Shown: positions 1-12,649, counted from the first letter of the stretch. The stretch is DNA of 64,000 nucleotides from Phocoena phocoena (GCF_963924675.1 NC_089238.1:43790879-43854878); one strand, 5' to 3'. The notes: generated by a model not told the origin, from the letters alone. Numbers and translations are program-made.

Positions 1-537
1 TGTCTGTGTCCTCTGCCCCTTGCTCCCCTTCCCTTCCCATTTTATAGTGTGTGTATGTGAGGCTGGGGTTGCGGCTGGGTACCAGCCTCCTGCTGGGCAT
101 ATTTTATGGGAAGGGCAGTTACAAGACAGAACTCTGCTCTCCATAGTGAGAAATCCAGCTGGAGAAGGAGGCAAGCCTTGTATTAAACCACAATAAACAA
201 CTTTGTATTATTTTTCAAATCAGATGATTGGTCTCAGACGTAATTGATAACATTTTGAAAGAGGGTGTGTCACTCCACTGGCCTTGTCCAGCTTCTGATG
301 CACGTCTGACCTTCTACCTCCCCCTCCCCCCGAGCCATTGCCAAATTGCAAGTGTTAGGTGATTTGGATACTAAGATTTTTCAGCACAATTACAGTTAGA
401 CTCACTTGGGAGTCTGTACGTTGTAGCTTTAGGGGGGTGACGTTCAAAATCGACAGGATAATTCTGTCTCAGTCCTATTCAAGAACACTTCACTCCTGGC
501 TGAGTTTGAAGTTGAAAGACAGACTGAGTTTCTCGAA
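1..537. other. Unique noncoding stretch
   Basis: No repeat or gene is recognised. It has a short pyrimidine-rich start and a T/C-rich patch near 315-335. A 64-codon open frame at 359-553 runs into the neighbouring transposon and has no domain-like features. Confidence 0.5.
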
Positions 538-849
538 TAGCACCATCCAATAGAAATACAGTACAGGAGTTACACGTATAATGTAAATTTTTCTAGTATA
601 CACATTAAAAATATTAAAAAGAAACGGGTGACATTAATTTTATTTATATTTTCTGTAGCCCAACTATATCTGAAAGGTTATCATTTTAACATGTAATCAA
701 TATAAAGAAAACGATGGATGAGACGTTTCGCATCCTTAAAAAGAATCCCACGTGTATTTTATACTTAAAACATATCTCCTTTCGGACTAGCCCCCTTTCC
801 TCGCCTCAGTATTCCTGAGGGGCTAGTGGCTGCCTGTCGACAGGGCAGG
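538..849 (+). mobile_element. Nonautonomous hAT-type DNA transposon (MITE)
   Basis: The left end reads CACCATCCAATAGAAATA and the right end GGCTAGTGGCTGCC...GACAGGGCAGG. These match the inverted ends of an ancient mammalian MITE that begins with CAG-GCTGTCCAATAGAA and ends with TATTGGACAGCGCAG. Internal landmarks agree with the same family: AAGAAACGGGTGACATTAAT, AACATGTAATCAATATAAA and TTCGGACTAGCC. The element encodes nothing and needed a transposase in trans. I did not assign a family name. A second copy lies on the reverse strand at 30121-30545. Confidence 0.75.
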
Positions 850-3800
850 GCTGGCATTTCAGGATGCTGCCCTGAGCTCTTCCGAGGCGTTCGACTGATG
901 GAGACGAGTCACCCACCGTCTCTTGTGACCAGCTGCTTCCATTTACTGGGGTTCAGGGGTACAGGCTGCATCTACACAGTTTCTTCTGTAAAAATCGCCC
1001 AAGTCTGCTGACGTCCTTATGGGATTGTTAGGAGGCAAAAAATGAGATGCTGCTGTGTAAGTGTTTTTTAAACTGTTTCTTGACACGCAGGTGGGAGGAG
1101 GAAGCATCCACCTGGCTTTGAGGCCATTCCAAACAAAGAACAGCACGGTGGCAGCAGTGGTCCCAACCCTGTGGGAGAGGGCAGGGCAGCCTTCATTCGT
1201 GTGAGTTCTGGTGGGTTTGTTACAACAGTCTCATTGCTTTATGCGTCAGCCCTTGCTTTTTTGTGCCCTCAGAGTGGCACGGCTGCAGGGAGCTTCTGGA
1301 AACCATCCGTTCCACCCTGTCCGTGGTGGCTTACTAGTCTGTGGTGGGACGGGGACCTTGGACGTGTGGGTAATCAGTGCACTGTCCTGTCTGGCATCAC
1401 ACAGGCTTCCTGGTTGGTTGACCTGGGCCGACGTGGTGTGTTGCTTGGAGAGGCCTGTCTTTCGGAGGCTCCCGTGCTGCCTAGGCGCTGTTGTTGCTGG
1501 TCCCCGATCCCAACGAAAGACCCCTTCTCTTCTTCCCTTACTGTTTATTCGAATTTCTGATTTTTCACATCTTGATGCCACACAGTGGAGCCCTCTTTCA
1601 CTCTCCAGGGCCAGTGGTCTTCTCTAGTTGGAGGTGGAGAAAGAGGGAGGCAAAGGGTGATAAGGAAAAATCAGAAACCGCCTTGCACATGAGGATAAGC
1701 GAAGGGATATGACAGAGGCAAGAAGTCCCACCCTAGACTTTTTTTTTTTTAAGGCTGTTCGTACGTTTCTCTTGTTCGCTCCTGAAGAGACTTCTCAAAG
1801 TTGGAGGGCTTAAGTCCTACTGACATTACAGCCCTGATGAGTAAAACAGCAAGGATGGCTTTCCCCTGGCTTCTGCTGGCAGAGAGAGCAGCTGTAAACC
1901 TGTCCCACAGAGGATGCACCTTCTCGCTGAGCGGCGGCTAAGTGCTGGGGTTTTCTCACTATTGATCTCAGCGTTCCTTAGTCGATGCATGTGATAAGAA
2001 CAATCTTCCTTCACCATCGCTGTGCCCAGGGCACACAGCCAGCCTCGGCCAATCTGAGGCCCTCCTCCGGGAGGACAGTGGGAGGTGTGCCCCTGGTAAG
2101 CTGAGAGGCGGGTGTGGGTTTGGGGTTTTAGGGAAGGAGGTATCTAATTCCCTCAACGGGCCGGCCTCCTGTGCAGGCAGGAGGAAACCTGTGAAAGTGT
2201 GAGGTTGTGTGGCCCCGGCGCCGGCCTCTGCTGGAGCTGGAGGAGTGCAGTGGTCTGACCCTGGGTGAAAAATTCAGATTTGCGTTTAAAAGGAGTGCCA
2301 GGTCCGCCCCATCCTTTTTTACCCCCAGTCAAGTTGAAACTGTACGTGTTTTAGAGGATATGGTCAGTCCTCGCGCCGGGACATCAGTCAGCTCCTGGTT
2401 CACTTCTGCTACAACCCGATGATGCGGGAAGCTGTGTGTGTGGGGGGGAGGGTCTCTTCTAAGATGTCGTTCTTGGGTAACAATAATTGTCGAGGGACAC
2501 TACCCTCGACTGGGCGCCTGGGGGAGTCGGAAGTTTGTACCTTGGTCTGACGCTGGGTGTTTAACCCCTTTCCCCATGTGCTCTTGGCAAGGCCTTTCCT
2601 TTTCTGACCTCCTCCCTCCAGGGCCACTGTGGGTGGTGTGGAGGCACTGGCAGGCCTCGGGGAGGGGAGAGGCAAGGTGACGTCTGGTGGCCACGGTCCC
2701 CTCTCCAGGGAGGGGCTGCTCCCTGTCTTGGCCTTGTGGTTTAAAATGCTCTGCTGGGCCCGACTGGGGCGAGTCGGCCAGCCCCCTTCTCCTCTGTGCC
2801 CATTGGCAGTCCTGAGCAAGGGAAGCCCTGTACTTTTCTGGAAGCTTCTATGGCCTCAGTGGGTGAAATCAAAGTGGGGCCGCACAGGGTCAAGGAGGGC
2901 GCGGGCCTGGGGTGGTGGGGTGGGAAGGGGAGCCTGGCCTCCACCGGTCTTCAGTCCAGGAGAAGTGACAGAAGTGCTGTGGCAGCCTTCTTCCCCTCCC
3001 CCTCCCCCCATCCTGCTACCCCGCACAGAGGGGGGTCTGGTCACAGCCGCCCGGAAACCCCTGCACTCGGGCCCTGATCTGTTTACTCGAGCATTAGGTG
3101 AATGTAAACAGTTCAACCTCTCCGATTTTATATCCCTAAAGGGTCTGAGTGTGAATACAAATGGGTATTAGGCCCCTGCGGTTTCAATGACTGTCCCCAC
3201 CCACTCCCTTGCTAACTAGCAGGTCTTTAACCTGCCCAGAGGAAGATAAGGTCCTCTGCAAAACCCAGGGCTCCGGGCGCCTCCTTTTTCTTTTCTTTTT
3301 GGTTTTGAATGCTGAGATTTAAAAAGTGGTTTTGGGAGGCCTCCATCTGTAAGACTGAATGTTGAAGAGAGCAGAGAGAAGGGCTTCTGTTAAGGGGAAG
3401 TCTGTAGTTATTTTGATCTCTTATTTGGGGAGGAAGAGAAGTTTTCTGTGTTCCCTTTACTTTGTCAAAAGCACTTGTGAATGTTGACTCTTTGGTTAAA
3501 GTAATACTTTTGCACCGATCAGGTGGTATCGTATATCTTTGTTTCATTCTTTCTGAATCTTTTTTCTTATTTAAAGCATAGTTGGGAACTTACGCTTTTG
3601 GAAACTCCTCCCTGTAAGAAGGGTGGTCTCTAGGGAAGGATCTTTTGGGTCGGTTTAACACATCTTATTTTCTCCCCTACTGGGGTGGCACACGTACATT
3701 TTTGTTTTCTTCAGGAGATCATGGGAACTCAAAGTCTTGAGGGTCATGCCAGGTCACTTTCCCCACAAGGTTCTAGAATATACATTCTGTTAGGGAGCTG

Positions 3801-4054
3801 GCATTCCTTCTGAAATCCCAGCACCCTCACTCCCCCACTCCTGACTTCTCCCACTCTACTCCCCCTGCCCCACCCCGTTCCAATAAGGGGCTCCCTTTTT
3901 GCAACCAGAGGGCCGTCGTGACCCACAGAGGAAGGAGCAGAACGTCCCCCCCAACCCCCGCCTCGTACGTTTGCGTTCTGGTTCATGCGTTCAAGGCCCG
4001 GGCAGTTCTGTTCCTGCGGTGGCACTGAGTCCAGTCACGCCATCACAGGGGCAT
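850..4054. other. Unique GC-rich noncoding stretch
   Basis: About 3.2 kb with no recognised repeat. Many overlapping open frames of 60-180 codons occur on both strands, as expected of GC-rich DNA. None has a hydrophobic, domain or repeat pattern that suggests a protein. A T12 run lies near 1740. The segment at 3100-3175 is less GC-rich and could be a small conserved noncoding element, but that is unsupported. Confidence 0.5.
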
Positions 4055-4205
4055 TTTAATTAGCAGTGCCTTAGTCATTAGTGAGTTATTGTTTTTGTCT
4101 GGAAACACTTAAGTACTGTTTACTTGATGTCTCAACGAAATGCAAAACAGCAATTAAGCAGAAATTTGTTGTATGAGGCAGGAGCCAAAATGGATTGTCA
4201 AAAGC
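4055..4205. promoter_or_regulatory. Candidate conserved noncoding element
   Basis: An AT-rich island in GC-rich DNA that matches no repeat I know. It holds homeodomain-type cores (TTAATTAGCAG near 4057, CAATTAAGCA near 4151) and a TTAGTCATTAG stretch. Such islands of unique, non-repetitive AT-rich sequence often turn out to be enhancers near developmental genes. Conservation cannot be seen from one sequence. Confidence 0.3.
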
Positions 4206-5020
4206 AGGTCGTGGTTCCTCCAAACCAAGTAAAATCGCTCTTCCCTTTGGCATCCTGATAAGTGGAATGCTCCAAGCCCTGTCTTCAAGACCTGCCGCCT
4301 GGAGTTATCTGATAGAAACACTCGGGAACTTCGTGTCTTCCTGTGTCCTGCCTTCATTGGTGTGGGTAGTTAGGTTTGGTGAAGTGTTAATGGTTACCTT
4401 TTTCTTCCCTGGCATTTTTGTCCACTACCTGGGATATTTCAAAACCCTTTCCAATGAAGATTATTATTCGTGAAAACTTGCATATCCTTGTGTGGTGGTT
4501 GATGGAACTTGAGTCTGTTTTCTTTATGCTTCTTGAGACCAAGTGCCATTGTTAGTCTGATAGATGCTTCACGACCCCTTGAGAGGGTTGGGATGCTGGG
4601 ATAGATATCCCTTTTACGTAAGAAAATCTTTTTTATAGATTGGTGAAAAAGAAGCTAAAATGAAGAATTCTGGCTAAGGCGGAGCCGGAGAGGCCCTAGA
4701 ATGAAAAGAAAACAGGTGCGTGTGAATTGCCTGCAACCTGGGCAAGAATCATTGACCCCAAAGGGAGGAGTAGCTCCTTGCGGGGACAAACAGATAGACA
4801 AATGGCCTCTGCTTTGGTAGGATTCCCGCCCCCCAGAATCCAAGGTTCATGGAAAATGGAATCATGTGAGAAGGCTGAGGGGCCATCTCGGGGGTCAAGT
4901 TAACTCTAAATCACATCATCCTGGCTTCCATTCCAGGAGACAGGTTGATGTAGAAACTCTTGGTACCAAGTTCGTCATTGGGGACCCCAGTTTCTAACTG
5001 CTCGGGCTCTTGTCACTCCC

Positions 5021-5060
5021 TGTCTCTCTCTCTCTCTCTCTTTTTTCTTCTTTTCCCTTC
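5021..5060. repeat. Pyrimidine (TC)n / T-rich low-complexity tract
   Basis: CTCTCTCTCTCTCTCTCT runs into T6 and CTTCTTTTCCC. A simple repeat with no coding content. Confidence 0.85.
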
Positions 5061-5290
5061 AAACAATATCTTCTGACTTCCAGATTTCTGATAAATTGAT
5101 AAGAGGCATTGCGTGAGTCAATAGAGCTGTAGACACTTTGCCAATATAACCCCGGCTCTATTGATCTGCCAGTAAATTAAAGTCTTACTTAGAGGCTGCC
5201 GATATTTCTAATCTCCTGCCTCACCAATTACATCCTCCCAGCTACCTGGAAAGGGGACTTGAGCCTTTGAACCTTGATTTGTTGTTGTTG
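5061..5290. promoter_or_regulatory. Candidate conserved noncoding element with a perfect inverted repeat
   Basis: Unique moderately AT-rich DNA with GATA-like (TTGATAAGA), AP-1-like (GTGAGTCAA) and CCAAT-like motifs and an AATTACA core. It contains a perfect 10-bp inverted repeat, TCAATAGAGC (5118-5127) and GCTCTATTGA (5155-5164), around a 27-base loop. No transposon is recognised. Regulatory use is an inference. Confidence 0.35.
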
Positions 5291-8200
5291 CGAGCGGGCC
5301 CGCTGCTGTCCTTCCACGGGCCTGGGGGCGCTTGCCTGCTTATCTGGTGGGAGAAGGGGGACTGTGGAGGAAAATGAGCCAACTTAACTCCTTGCCTGGG
5401 ATGGGTTTTCACTCTACAAGGTTCATTAGTAAAAATTTCTGGAAAACAAATTCCATCATTGTGGTCACGAACATTTTATCGCAAGTCTGCAGGTCACTCT
5501 CACCCTTGACTTTGCCCCAAGTTTGGAGGTAGAGAAACTTGACAGTAGCTGGTATTGGGGGTCTCCCTGGCATGTTTCCTGGCTCTCTGTCACTCGAAAA
5601 AAATGCCGACAGCTTTCCTCTTGGCACTGAGAGAGAGGGAGAGTTAGGATCAAAAGCTGGATTATTAGTGTTTGTCACTTTTAAAAAATACCCAAGAGTC
5701 TGCAAAAGAACAGAGGAGGGGTGCCCAAAATAGGAATGGCTGGAGGCCCACGTATGTTCTTGCTGCTTTTTTGGGTTTTGTTCTGTAGCCATTTTGCGTT
5801 CTCATTGGAGCAGAGGCCCAGGGGAGAGAGAATTCCCTTCTTTGTCCATTGTCACTCTTACCCGTGGTGTCCCCTCTGCCACTCCCCTCTCTGCCTTCTC
5901 ACTCACTCGTTTGAAGTCAGGTAACAATAACAACTGCTTCAAGCAGTCACCCTGGAACAGTGGGGCTCGTCGAGTTCCCTCCTGGGGTGCCCACTTTCCA
6001 CGATGGATGGCGGTGGGAGCAGATCGTTTGTCTGATAAGCTCTTTCAAGTCCTGTTTATGTGGTTGACTTTGGGAAGAAATCTCCAGGTAAATGCTGTGT
6101 TCTCTCTAATACTCTGGAGCAAAAAATCAATGGGAGGGATAATTCCTCCTCAGCACACACTTCTCATGTGTTTCTTCCCCGAGCGGCGCTCAAAATTTTT
6201 TAAATGATAGATCCAGTCCTGGAGTCCCATTTCTTCCCCAGCGTTCTTCAGGAGGACGCATTAGGAGGTGCCTGGATCCCCTGTAGGAGAAGGAACAGCT
6301 CAGACCCCAGGGCCTGGGGGTCTTCCCTCTGCTTACCTCTCACATGGGAAAGCTGAGAGCTGAGCTAGGGTCAGGTAGTGTGGGAAGCTTAGTCCATCCG
6401 CTGGCTGACTTAGGGTTGGATGGAAGGTGCACCTGGGGGTCCTGGGGACCCAGGAACTGGGTGTGAGGCGTTAATGGCCTCCCCTTCTGCCAGAGGGTGA
6501 CTGGACTGGTGGCCCGCCGTGGGGGCGGCAAAGGATCCTGCTTCATGGCTGGTTAGGTCTCCGCGCCCTGGCCTGGAGACAGCCTCTCCACGCGTTCACT
6601 TGGCTCCCTTGGGCTGAGTGAGTGAAGAAGATGTTAGACAAGGAGAAACCCCAGGAGGTTGGGATTGACTTTCCCCTTTGTTTGGATTGCATTGTATTGT
6701 AGGAGGTGTTTAAATCTTGTTCACACCTGTCGAGGCTGAGGCCTGGCTTCGAGAGCGGTTTGGAACAAGACTTCTGTTGTTGTTGCCGAAAAGGTTTCTA
6801 GCTCAGGATAGAGGAACTTTATTGTAGCAACTTGTTAATGTTCAATTAGGCAAATTCTGGGTGCCCCAGGGCAGTGGAAGGGCATGCTGGCTCTCCCTGG
6901 CTGCCCAGGCCCCTGTTGGCAGGGATGGGGCGGGAGACGCAGAGCCTTTTCCACGGGCTCCTCCGGGGGCAACAGGTGGGGGCCTTGGCTGAGGCCGCGA
7001 GTCCTTCCGAGGCGCCTGAGGTTGGTGGCGGGGAAGGGAGCAGGTTGATGCCAGCCCTTCAGCGTAACAGTCTTCTCCTGTCTGTTGGCACTTGCCGGCT
7101 CTCCCACCCTTGGGTGTGGCACGAACTGTGCATCATGCCCAATCCAGCTGAGGGTCGGGAGGAGGGAGGGAGGACCCCAAACCTCGTGTGTGGCGGCTCC
7201 GGCGTCGTGCAGTCCCGGGCCGTGGAACCCTGTTCTCTTTCAGAATCTGAGCCTGCCTGGCCACATCTGGGCGTGTCCTCTGGCTTTGGGCCTGGCGTGA
7301 TTCCTCTTGAATGACTGTCCCATACCTCGATGGGCAGTGTTTTCCAGCTCCTGGTAGACTGAGGTCTTGACTGTGGAAAGGGAAAAACAGGAAGCTCGTT
7401 TCTCTTACGGGAGGTTTTCTTAGAGGTGCTTCCATTCTGCCTCATGAACATGGTGGGCTGGTAGTTGTCTTTTCACAGTGGAGGAAGAGAAGCTGGAGCT
7501 TGAAGGGATTGGAGTTGTGCTTCTAAAAAAGGCAAAAAGGAGACGCCCAGAGGGTCCCTGCTCCATCCTGTCCTCCCCTGGCCCCCTGTCAAGGTGCACC
7601 TGGGACCTGGCAGCCGGGAAGGAGGTGGGAGGCGGGCGTGCCTTCCCCACCGTGGTAGGGAGTCTTTTGTGCTGGCGAGGCCAGGCTGGAAAGTATTGGC
7701 CCCCGTGGCAGCCTCTTGCCACGCTGTTGAGCAATGAGGAGTGCGGGGGCAGCCGGCAGTGTATTAAACACCAGTTGAGCACAGGAGGGGCAGTATATCA
7801 CAGGAGAGAGATAAGCAAAGTCCTCTGATAGTGGATCAATAAAGGTTAGTGACATCATATCTCAAAGTGAGGGAACCTGCTTTCTGCACAGCCATTTATC
7901 AGATCACAGCCTGGAAGGGCCTTAACCCCTTTCTGGCCACATTTCTTCTTACCGAACACAGAGAGCCGGAAACTCCTTCTGGGAGCTGGGGGGGTCCACT
8001 CACCCCGACACTGTATTTAACGGCACTGTTAAGTACACGTGTGCTGGTTTTGGACACAAATGCCTTCTGCAGTTAGCACGTTATTCCCGCACTGGCTTGG
8101 GCGTGCCCTGTGCGTTTATGGAAAGTTTCTTAACTTTGAAATTTGTGCACAAATTCCCATTAAAAGGCAGTGCTTCTACAGAAGTCTTAAGACTCGGCCA

Positions 8201-8375
8201 GCGTGTTATGGGTGCACAGCTGTATTGATGTTGGACGCTTGGGGGCTGGAGTTTGTGTTTGGTGTCGGATGGTCAAGCACTTTCAGTGGACGAGACTATT
8301 ACAATTGTAATGAGCCTGAGAATGATTTGTCCTTTTTGCCTGTGGTGTTCTCGATATTTACAAGTCTCCCAGTGG
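5291..8375. other. Unique GC-rich noncoding stretch
   Basis: No repeat element or gene is recognised in this 3.1 kb. Open frames up to about 146 codons (for example 6874-7314) overlap frames on the other strand and show no domain pattern. A short AT-richer patch at 7760-7870 holds GATAAG and AATAAAGG motifs without clear meaning. Confidence 0.45.
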
Positions 8376-8712
8376 GCTGGGATCGGCAACCTGTAAGCCA
8401 AGCCTGCAGGCCAGATCTGACCCAACGCCTGTTTTTATATGGTCTTCGAGCTAAGAATGGTTTTTACCTTTTTAAATGGTGGGGGGAGTCCAAAAAAGAA
8501 TGTTATCTCATGACACACGAAATTATGCAAAAATCGTACTTGTGTCCATAAATAACATTTGGAAAACAACCGAGCTTGTTCGTTTACGTGTCGTCTGTGG
8601 TGCCTTTCACGCCGCAGTGACAGAGCTGAGCAGTCGCGGCAGAGACTGAACGGCCCACAAAGCCGAAAATATTTACCTAGCTCTTTACGGAAAAAAGTTT
8701 GCCAATCTCTAG
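8376..8712 (+). mobile_element. hAT-Charlie nonautonomous transposon (Charlie1/MER33-like)
   Basis: The left end GGGATCGGCAACCTG and right end AAAAAGTTTGCCAATCTCT correspond to the inverted ends of a common Charlie-group element (CAGGGGTCGGCAAACT...AGTTTGCCGACCCCTG). Internal blocks also match: GAGCTAAGAATGGTTTTTAC, GTGTCCATAAATAACATTT, TTCGTTTACGTGTCGTCTG and AGCCGAAAATATTTACC. It has no coding capacity, and small internal gaps mark it as old. The exact subfamily is uncertain. Confidence 0.85.
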
Positions 8713-8885
8713 TCTAGCCTCTGATACCAAATCCACTGCTAACTAGCCGTGTGACCTTAGGTAAGTCACTTAACTTCTCTGTTTCATTGGTCTCTGTAAT
8801 AAAATCTTGTCTCTTGCGTACTCCAGGATGTTCTGAAAGTCAAATGAAAATTGGTGAGAGATGCGTTTGAAAAATAGCTTGTGTT
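8713..8885 (+). mobile_element. MIR SINE (ancient tRNA-derived)
   Basis: The core reads GCTAACTAGCCGTGTGACCT, then TAAGTCACTTAACTTCTCTG, the diagnostic MIR body. The 3' part degrades around GTAATAAAATCTTG. It abuts the hAT element directly. Confidence 0.8.
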
Positions 8886-9434
8886 TGCATGGTATTTATT
8901 ATTAAATTAGCAGACCCTTCAGCGTGTATATCTATCTAAGACTGCTAGGATGTGGGGACTTGCCTTGTGGAAACCTAGCACCTGGCGTGGTAGTTAGAGC
9001 TTGTCTCATCCCTGCATTGTGTTGGGTGAAGTTTGAGTTTCTTTGTCTCTCTGAAAAGTTGAAGACATGCATCTTCCCAGAGTGAACATCTTTTGCTTTG
9101 CAAGGGAACATCAGTTTTCCTCAGCGACTGCTGAGATTTTTATCCTTAAAGAGTTGGATCACTTTTCTTTCCTTCCCACCGGTGATTTATAGATGGAGAG
9201 AGCAGGCCTTTTCCTGTAGGTCTCTGGCTGTTTATCTTTTAGGTTGGGCCCTGACAATATGCTGGCCGGGGTGTTTGGGGGCGAGATGCCAGTTCCAGGG
9301 CCCAGGGCTGGTTGGGGGATGGGGGAGGCCGGAGATTCCAGCCCAAGGCTAATGGGCTGATGTCCAAGTGGAAAGCGTATTTTCATTGAGGAAGTGTAGG
9401 TATTAGTGGAGCCTGGATTACTGTGTGATTGTGC

Positions 9435-9565
9435 TGTCAATACTGCCGTATTGAGTCTGTGAGAGCCCGCACAATACGGGGAAACACTTAGCTCACTACT
9501 GCTGCTTATTGAGAAGCCAATAGCAATTTACTTGCTGACACTTGACATCAAATCCATTCCCGGAG
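9435..9565. promoter_or_regulatory. Candidate conserved noncoding element with inverted repeat
   Basis: Unique sequence with an 8-bp perfect inverted repeat, CCGTATTG (9446-9453) and CAATACGG (9472-9479). It is followed by AT-rich sequence with AGCCAATAGCAATTTACTTG. It matches no repeat I know. Function is inferred only from its composition. Confidence 0.25.
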
Positions 9566-11834
9566 GTGGAGCTCCCGCAAACGACAATGGAGCTCTGGCT
9601 TATTCCCGGGGCCCTCCCACCTTGGGGGCCCGGCGGGGGAGCGATGCGGGGGATGCTCCTGTTTAACTTTCAGAGCTGACGAGACGTTTTCTTCTCTTCC
9701 AAATCGCTCTTGTCCGCGTCTTCTTTCAACAAGTGCTTAGCGGCCCCCTCTTCATTCCTCCCTGGGGTGTGAGTTTTCTACATGTGGGAACTGTCTCCTC
9801 CTCTTCTTCACAAAAAAGCTGGTTCCTTAAAATGGGTACATGAGGAAATCATATGAGGGAGAGGGCCGAGCAGTGTCTTTAGGAGTTGGGCGGGCATCTG
9901 GGGGAAGGCCAGGAGGGTGCCGCGTTGGGGCGTAGAGAGACCCCGTGGTACCCGGGGCAGGGGGCTGGGCCTCCCTGTGCCCACGGGCTTGGTGGGGGGG
10001 GGCTGGGGAGGGGAGCGTGTGACCCCAGAGCTGCTGGGATCGGGCACAGCTGGACACGCTGTTCCTTCTGTAACTAGTCATGTGGAGTGTGTCTGCAAAG
10101 CGTACCGCTGCTTGATTTAGTGTTTTTACATGGCCAAGTCATTTAGATGCCGTCAGACCCCCAGATTCTTCTCCCAATAATCAGCTTGCAGATCAGGGCA
10201 ACTGGATTCTGGGAGGCGTTTGGGGGTGGCCAGCCCACGGCTCCCATTGGCTGTTCTGGCCTCACTGAACACCGGTGCCACTGAGTTTTGTCTCTATGTC
10301 CGCATGCCTCGGGGTCCCGTCCAGAGAATTCTAGTGTGTCTTACGTGGATTTCTCTGCAGCCACTTCTTGCTGGTTGGGTGAAGGGAGAATGAGGCTTGT
10401 GTTGTGATGGTTGGAGAATCTCAGACCCTATCACCGTCACCGTGGATGGTGCCGTTGCCTGTGGGTGGGGGAGGGAAAGCAGGGGGAGGAGGCCCAGGCC
10501 TGTGGGATATCGTGAGGCTCTGTGGAGACCGGCCAGTAACTCCCTGGAGTCTGCTGCCTTCACATGGAAGGTACCGCCCGTGGGAGGTTGTCCTGCCTCA
10601 CTCCTTCCTTGTCCCTCCCTTCTCCTACCTTCCCCTGCTCAGCCAGCCTCCTCCTTCCTCTGCCAAAGACTCAGTTATTTCGTTCACCTCAAGCAAAGCA
10701 GAGCAGCGTGGAAGTGAGATTAGGGGCCTCTGCCTGATTTACCTTTTCTCCAGTGACCTTGATCAGACCCAGCATCTGATGCCGATCAAGGCAGCCTGTG
10801 CCCCTGCTCTTGGTGATGCACCATGCCGGGGACGATGCTATTTAATTATGATAATGATTTGTTTATAGGATAACTTTGAGAAGATGACGGCACTTAAAGG
10901 AGGTCATTCTACCCCGCTTACAGAAAGCTGGTGTCGTTCCCCGCACCCCCCAACCTTGGGCCTGTCCAGAAATGGATGTGTCACTCAGAGCTCTTCTGCT
11001 TTCTGTCACCGCCTAGCATAGATGACTTCACATTGCTTTGGACCGACACGATGGTGTGTGTTGTCAGAGCGACCTCCTCCTGGTTGCTCCAGACTCTGGG
11101 GTCAGCGTAGGTGGGGGCAAAGCGACACGAAGTGCGCCTGGTGGTTTTGAGGTTGTGGACCTGAGCTGTGACTCCACCAAACTGCAGATGCTCACTTTAA
11201 GCCTCGCCTAAGCCCTGCTTTCTTTAACACAGAGGGACCGTCTTGAAGGATGCCTTAGGGGTCCTTCTCGGTCCAGATTATCATGGGAGGGAGTCCGGAA
11301 GGTGCCTGGACTTGGCAGGGGCGGCAGGAAGCATTCTCATCGGCACGGTGACGTCGCCCCAATTCCTGGGGGAGGCTGATCTCCATCTGCCTGTTCCTTG
11401 GCTGGTGGTCTGGGTGGATTGAAAGGCAGGGGAGGGTCCGCGCAGGTGGCCATCCTGGTTCCTGACCAGTGTGAAGATGGGGAGGCCTTGTCTTTGTCCA
11501 GGACGGGTTTAAGGCTTAGGATCACGTAGGTGCAGGCTCACACGCCTTGTGGAATTAAGGGTGGGACTTCGTGCATTCATTTTCATCTTCGAGAGACTCT
11601 CCCAAGTCTGCAGCTATTACTCTGACACCTGCAGTGGAGACCTGTGTTTTAGTAACATCTGGGGAGTTGTCCTGGGGTGTGCTTATCTCATTTCCACTTA
11701 AGTTTCTGGGACTTGGCCCTTTTCTTCAGCCTCATTCCCACAGGCTGAGTCCGGGCCCCATCCCTTTGTGGCTGAACTCCTGCAGGCTCTGAGGAATCTC
11801 CCGTCCACCCATCCTCTGCCTCCAGGCAGCCTCT
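9566..11834. other. Unique GC-rich noncoding stretch
   Basis: No repeat or gene is recognised. Open frames such as 10404-10868 (154 codons) have no domain signature and overlap comparable frames on the other strand. A small AT-rich patch at 10838-10900 (TTTAATTATGATAATGATTTG) could be a regulatory island. Confidence 0.45.
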
Positions 11835-11962
11835 ATCTGGAGATTTCAAAGTCGTGGCCTGCAGGCAAAACCTGGCCTAGAGACGAGTTTTGTTCAGCAC
11901 CTATGGTATTTTAAAAATAGACATATTTCAACATAAAAATCTGGATTCGAACCTTCTCCTGG
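11835..11962 (+). mobile_element. Possible hAT-type transposon remnant
   Basis: GGCCTGCAGGCAAAACCTGGCC, then TATTTTAAAAATAGACATATTTCAAC and AAAATCTGGATTC, resemble the interior of Charlie-group MITEs that carry 'GGCCCGC...CTGGCC'. No clear ends are visible. It is followed by an A12 run (11963-11974). Confidence 0.35.
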
Positions 11963-12198
11963 AAAAAAAAAAAAGGGGGTGGGATTTGGTACTTCTCGGA
12001 CCTTGAGGGCAAAAGCCAGCTAGACCAGTGACTGCCCCTCTTAGAAAGGATGTGTGCTTTTTAGGTCGTCAGGGTGGGTCCCTGTCACAGGTGTACCTTA
12101 CACCTGGCCAGCTCGCTCACCTCTGTTCCCTGTTGGTCCTTGTAGGTATGTGCTTTCTGGGGTCACTCTGTGTACACATTACCACAGAAACTCTATTG

Positions 12199-12427
12199 CA
12201 GTGGTTCTCAAAGGGGCCGATTTTCCCTTCCCCTCGTCCCACGGGGACATGTGACGATGTCTGGAGACACTTGTGATTATCATAACTTGGGGGGAGATGC
12301 TACCGGGATCTGGTGGGTGGAGGCCAGGCGTGCGGCTAAGCCTCCTAGAGTGCTCAGGACAGCCTCCCACCCCCATAAAGAACTGTTCAGCCCAAGGCGT
12401 CGGTAGTGCCAAGGTCCAGAGACCCTA
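12199..12427 (+). mobile_element. MER5A hAT-Charlie MITE
   Basis: It starts with the canonical CAGTGGTTCTCA. It continues with GATGTCTGGAGACA, GGGGGAGATGCTACCGGGATCTGGTGGGTGGAGGCCAGG, AGGACAGCCTCCCAC and AAAGAACTGTTCAGCCCAA, all diagnostic MER5A blocks in order. The 3' end is slightly decayed. Noncoding. Confidence 0.92.
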
Positions 12428-12649
12428 CCCTCTTTTCTTCCTCTCGTTCTCCTGATCAGGAGCCTACAGTGGCTCCTCGTTGCCTGGCATTTTCTTCCTG
12501 CCTGCAAGGACTTGGGAGCCCTGTGGCCGTGAGCCTAGCCCCTCCCGCTCGGCCCGCTGGCCCCACTGAAGCTCCCAGGGTCGGGGCTGCGCTCCACTGT
12601 GAGGCCGCCTCTGGCCTCAGGCTCCTGCCTGCCCTTGACCTTCTGTCCA

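Noticed and set aside
2629..3171. 180-codon open frame
   Set aside because: GC-rich DNA with comparable open frames on both strands, no domain, no splice or promoter context.
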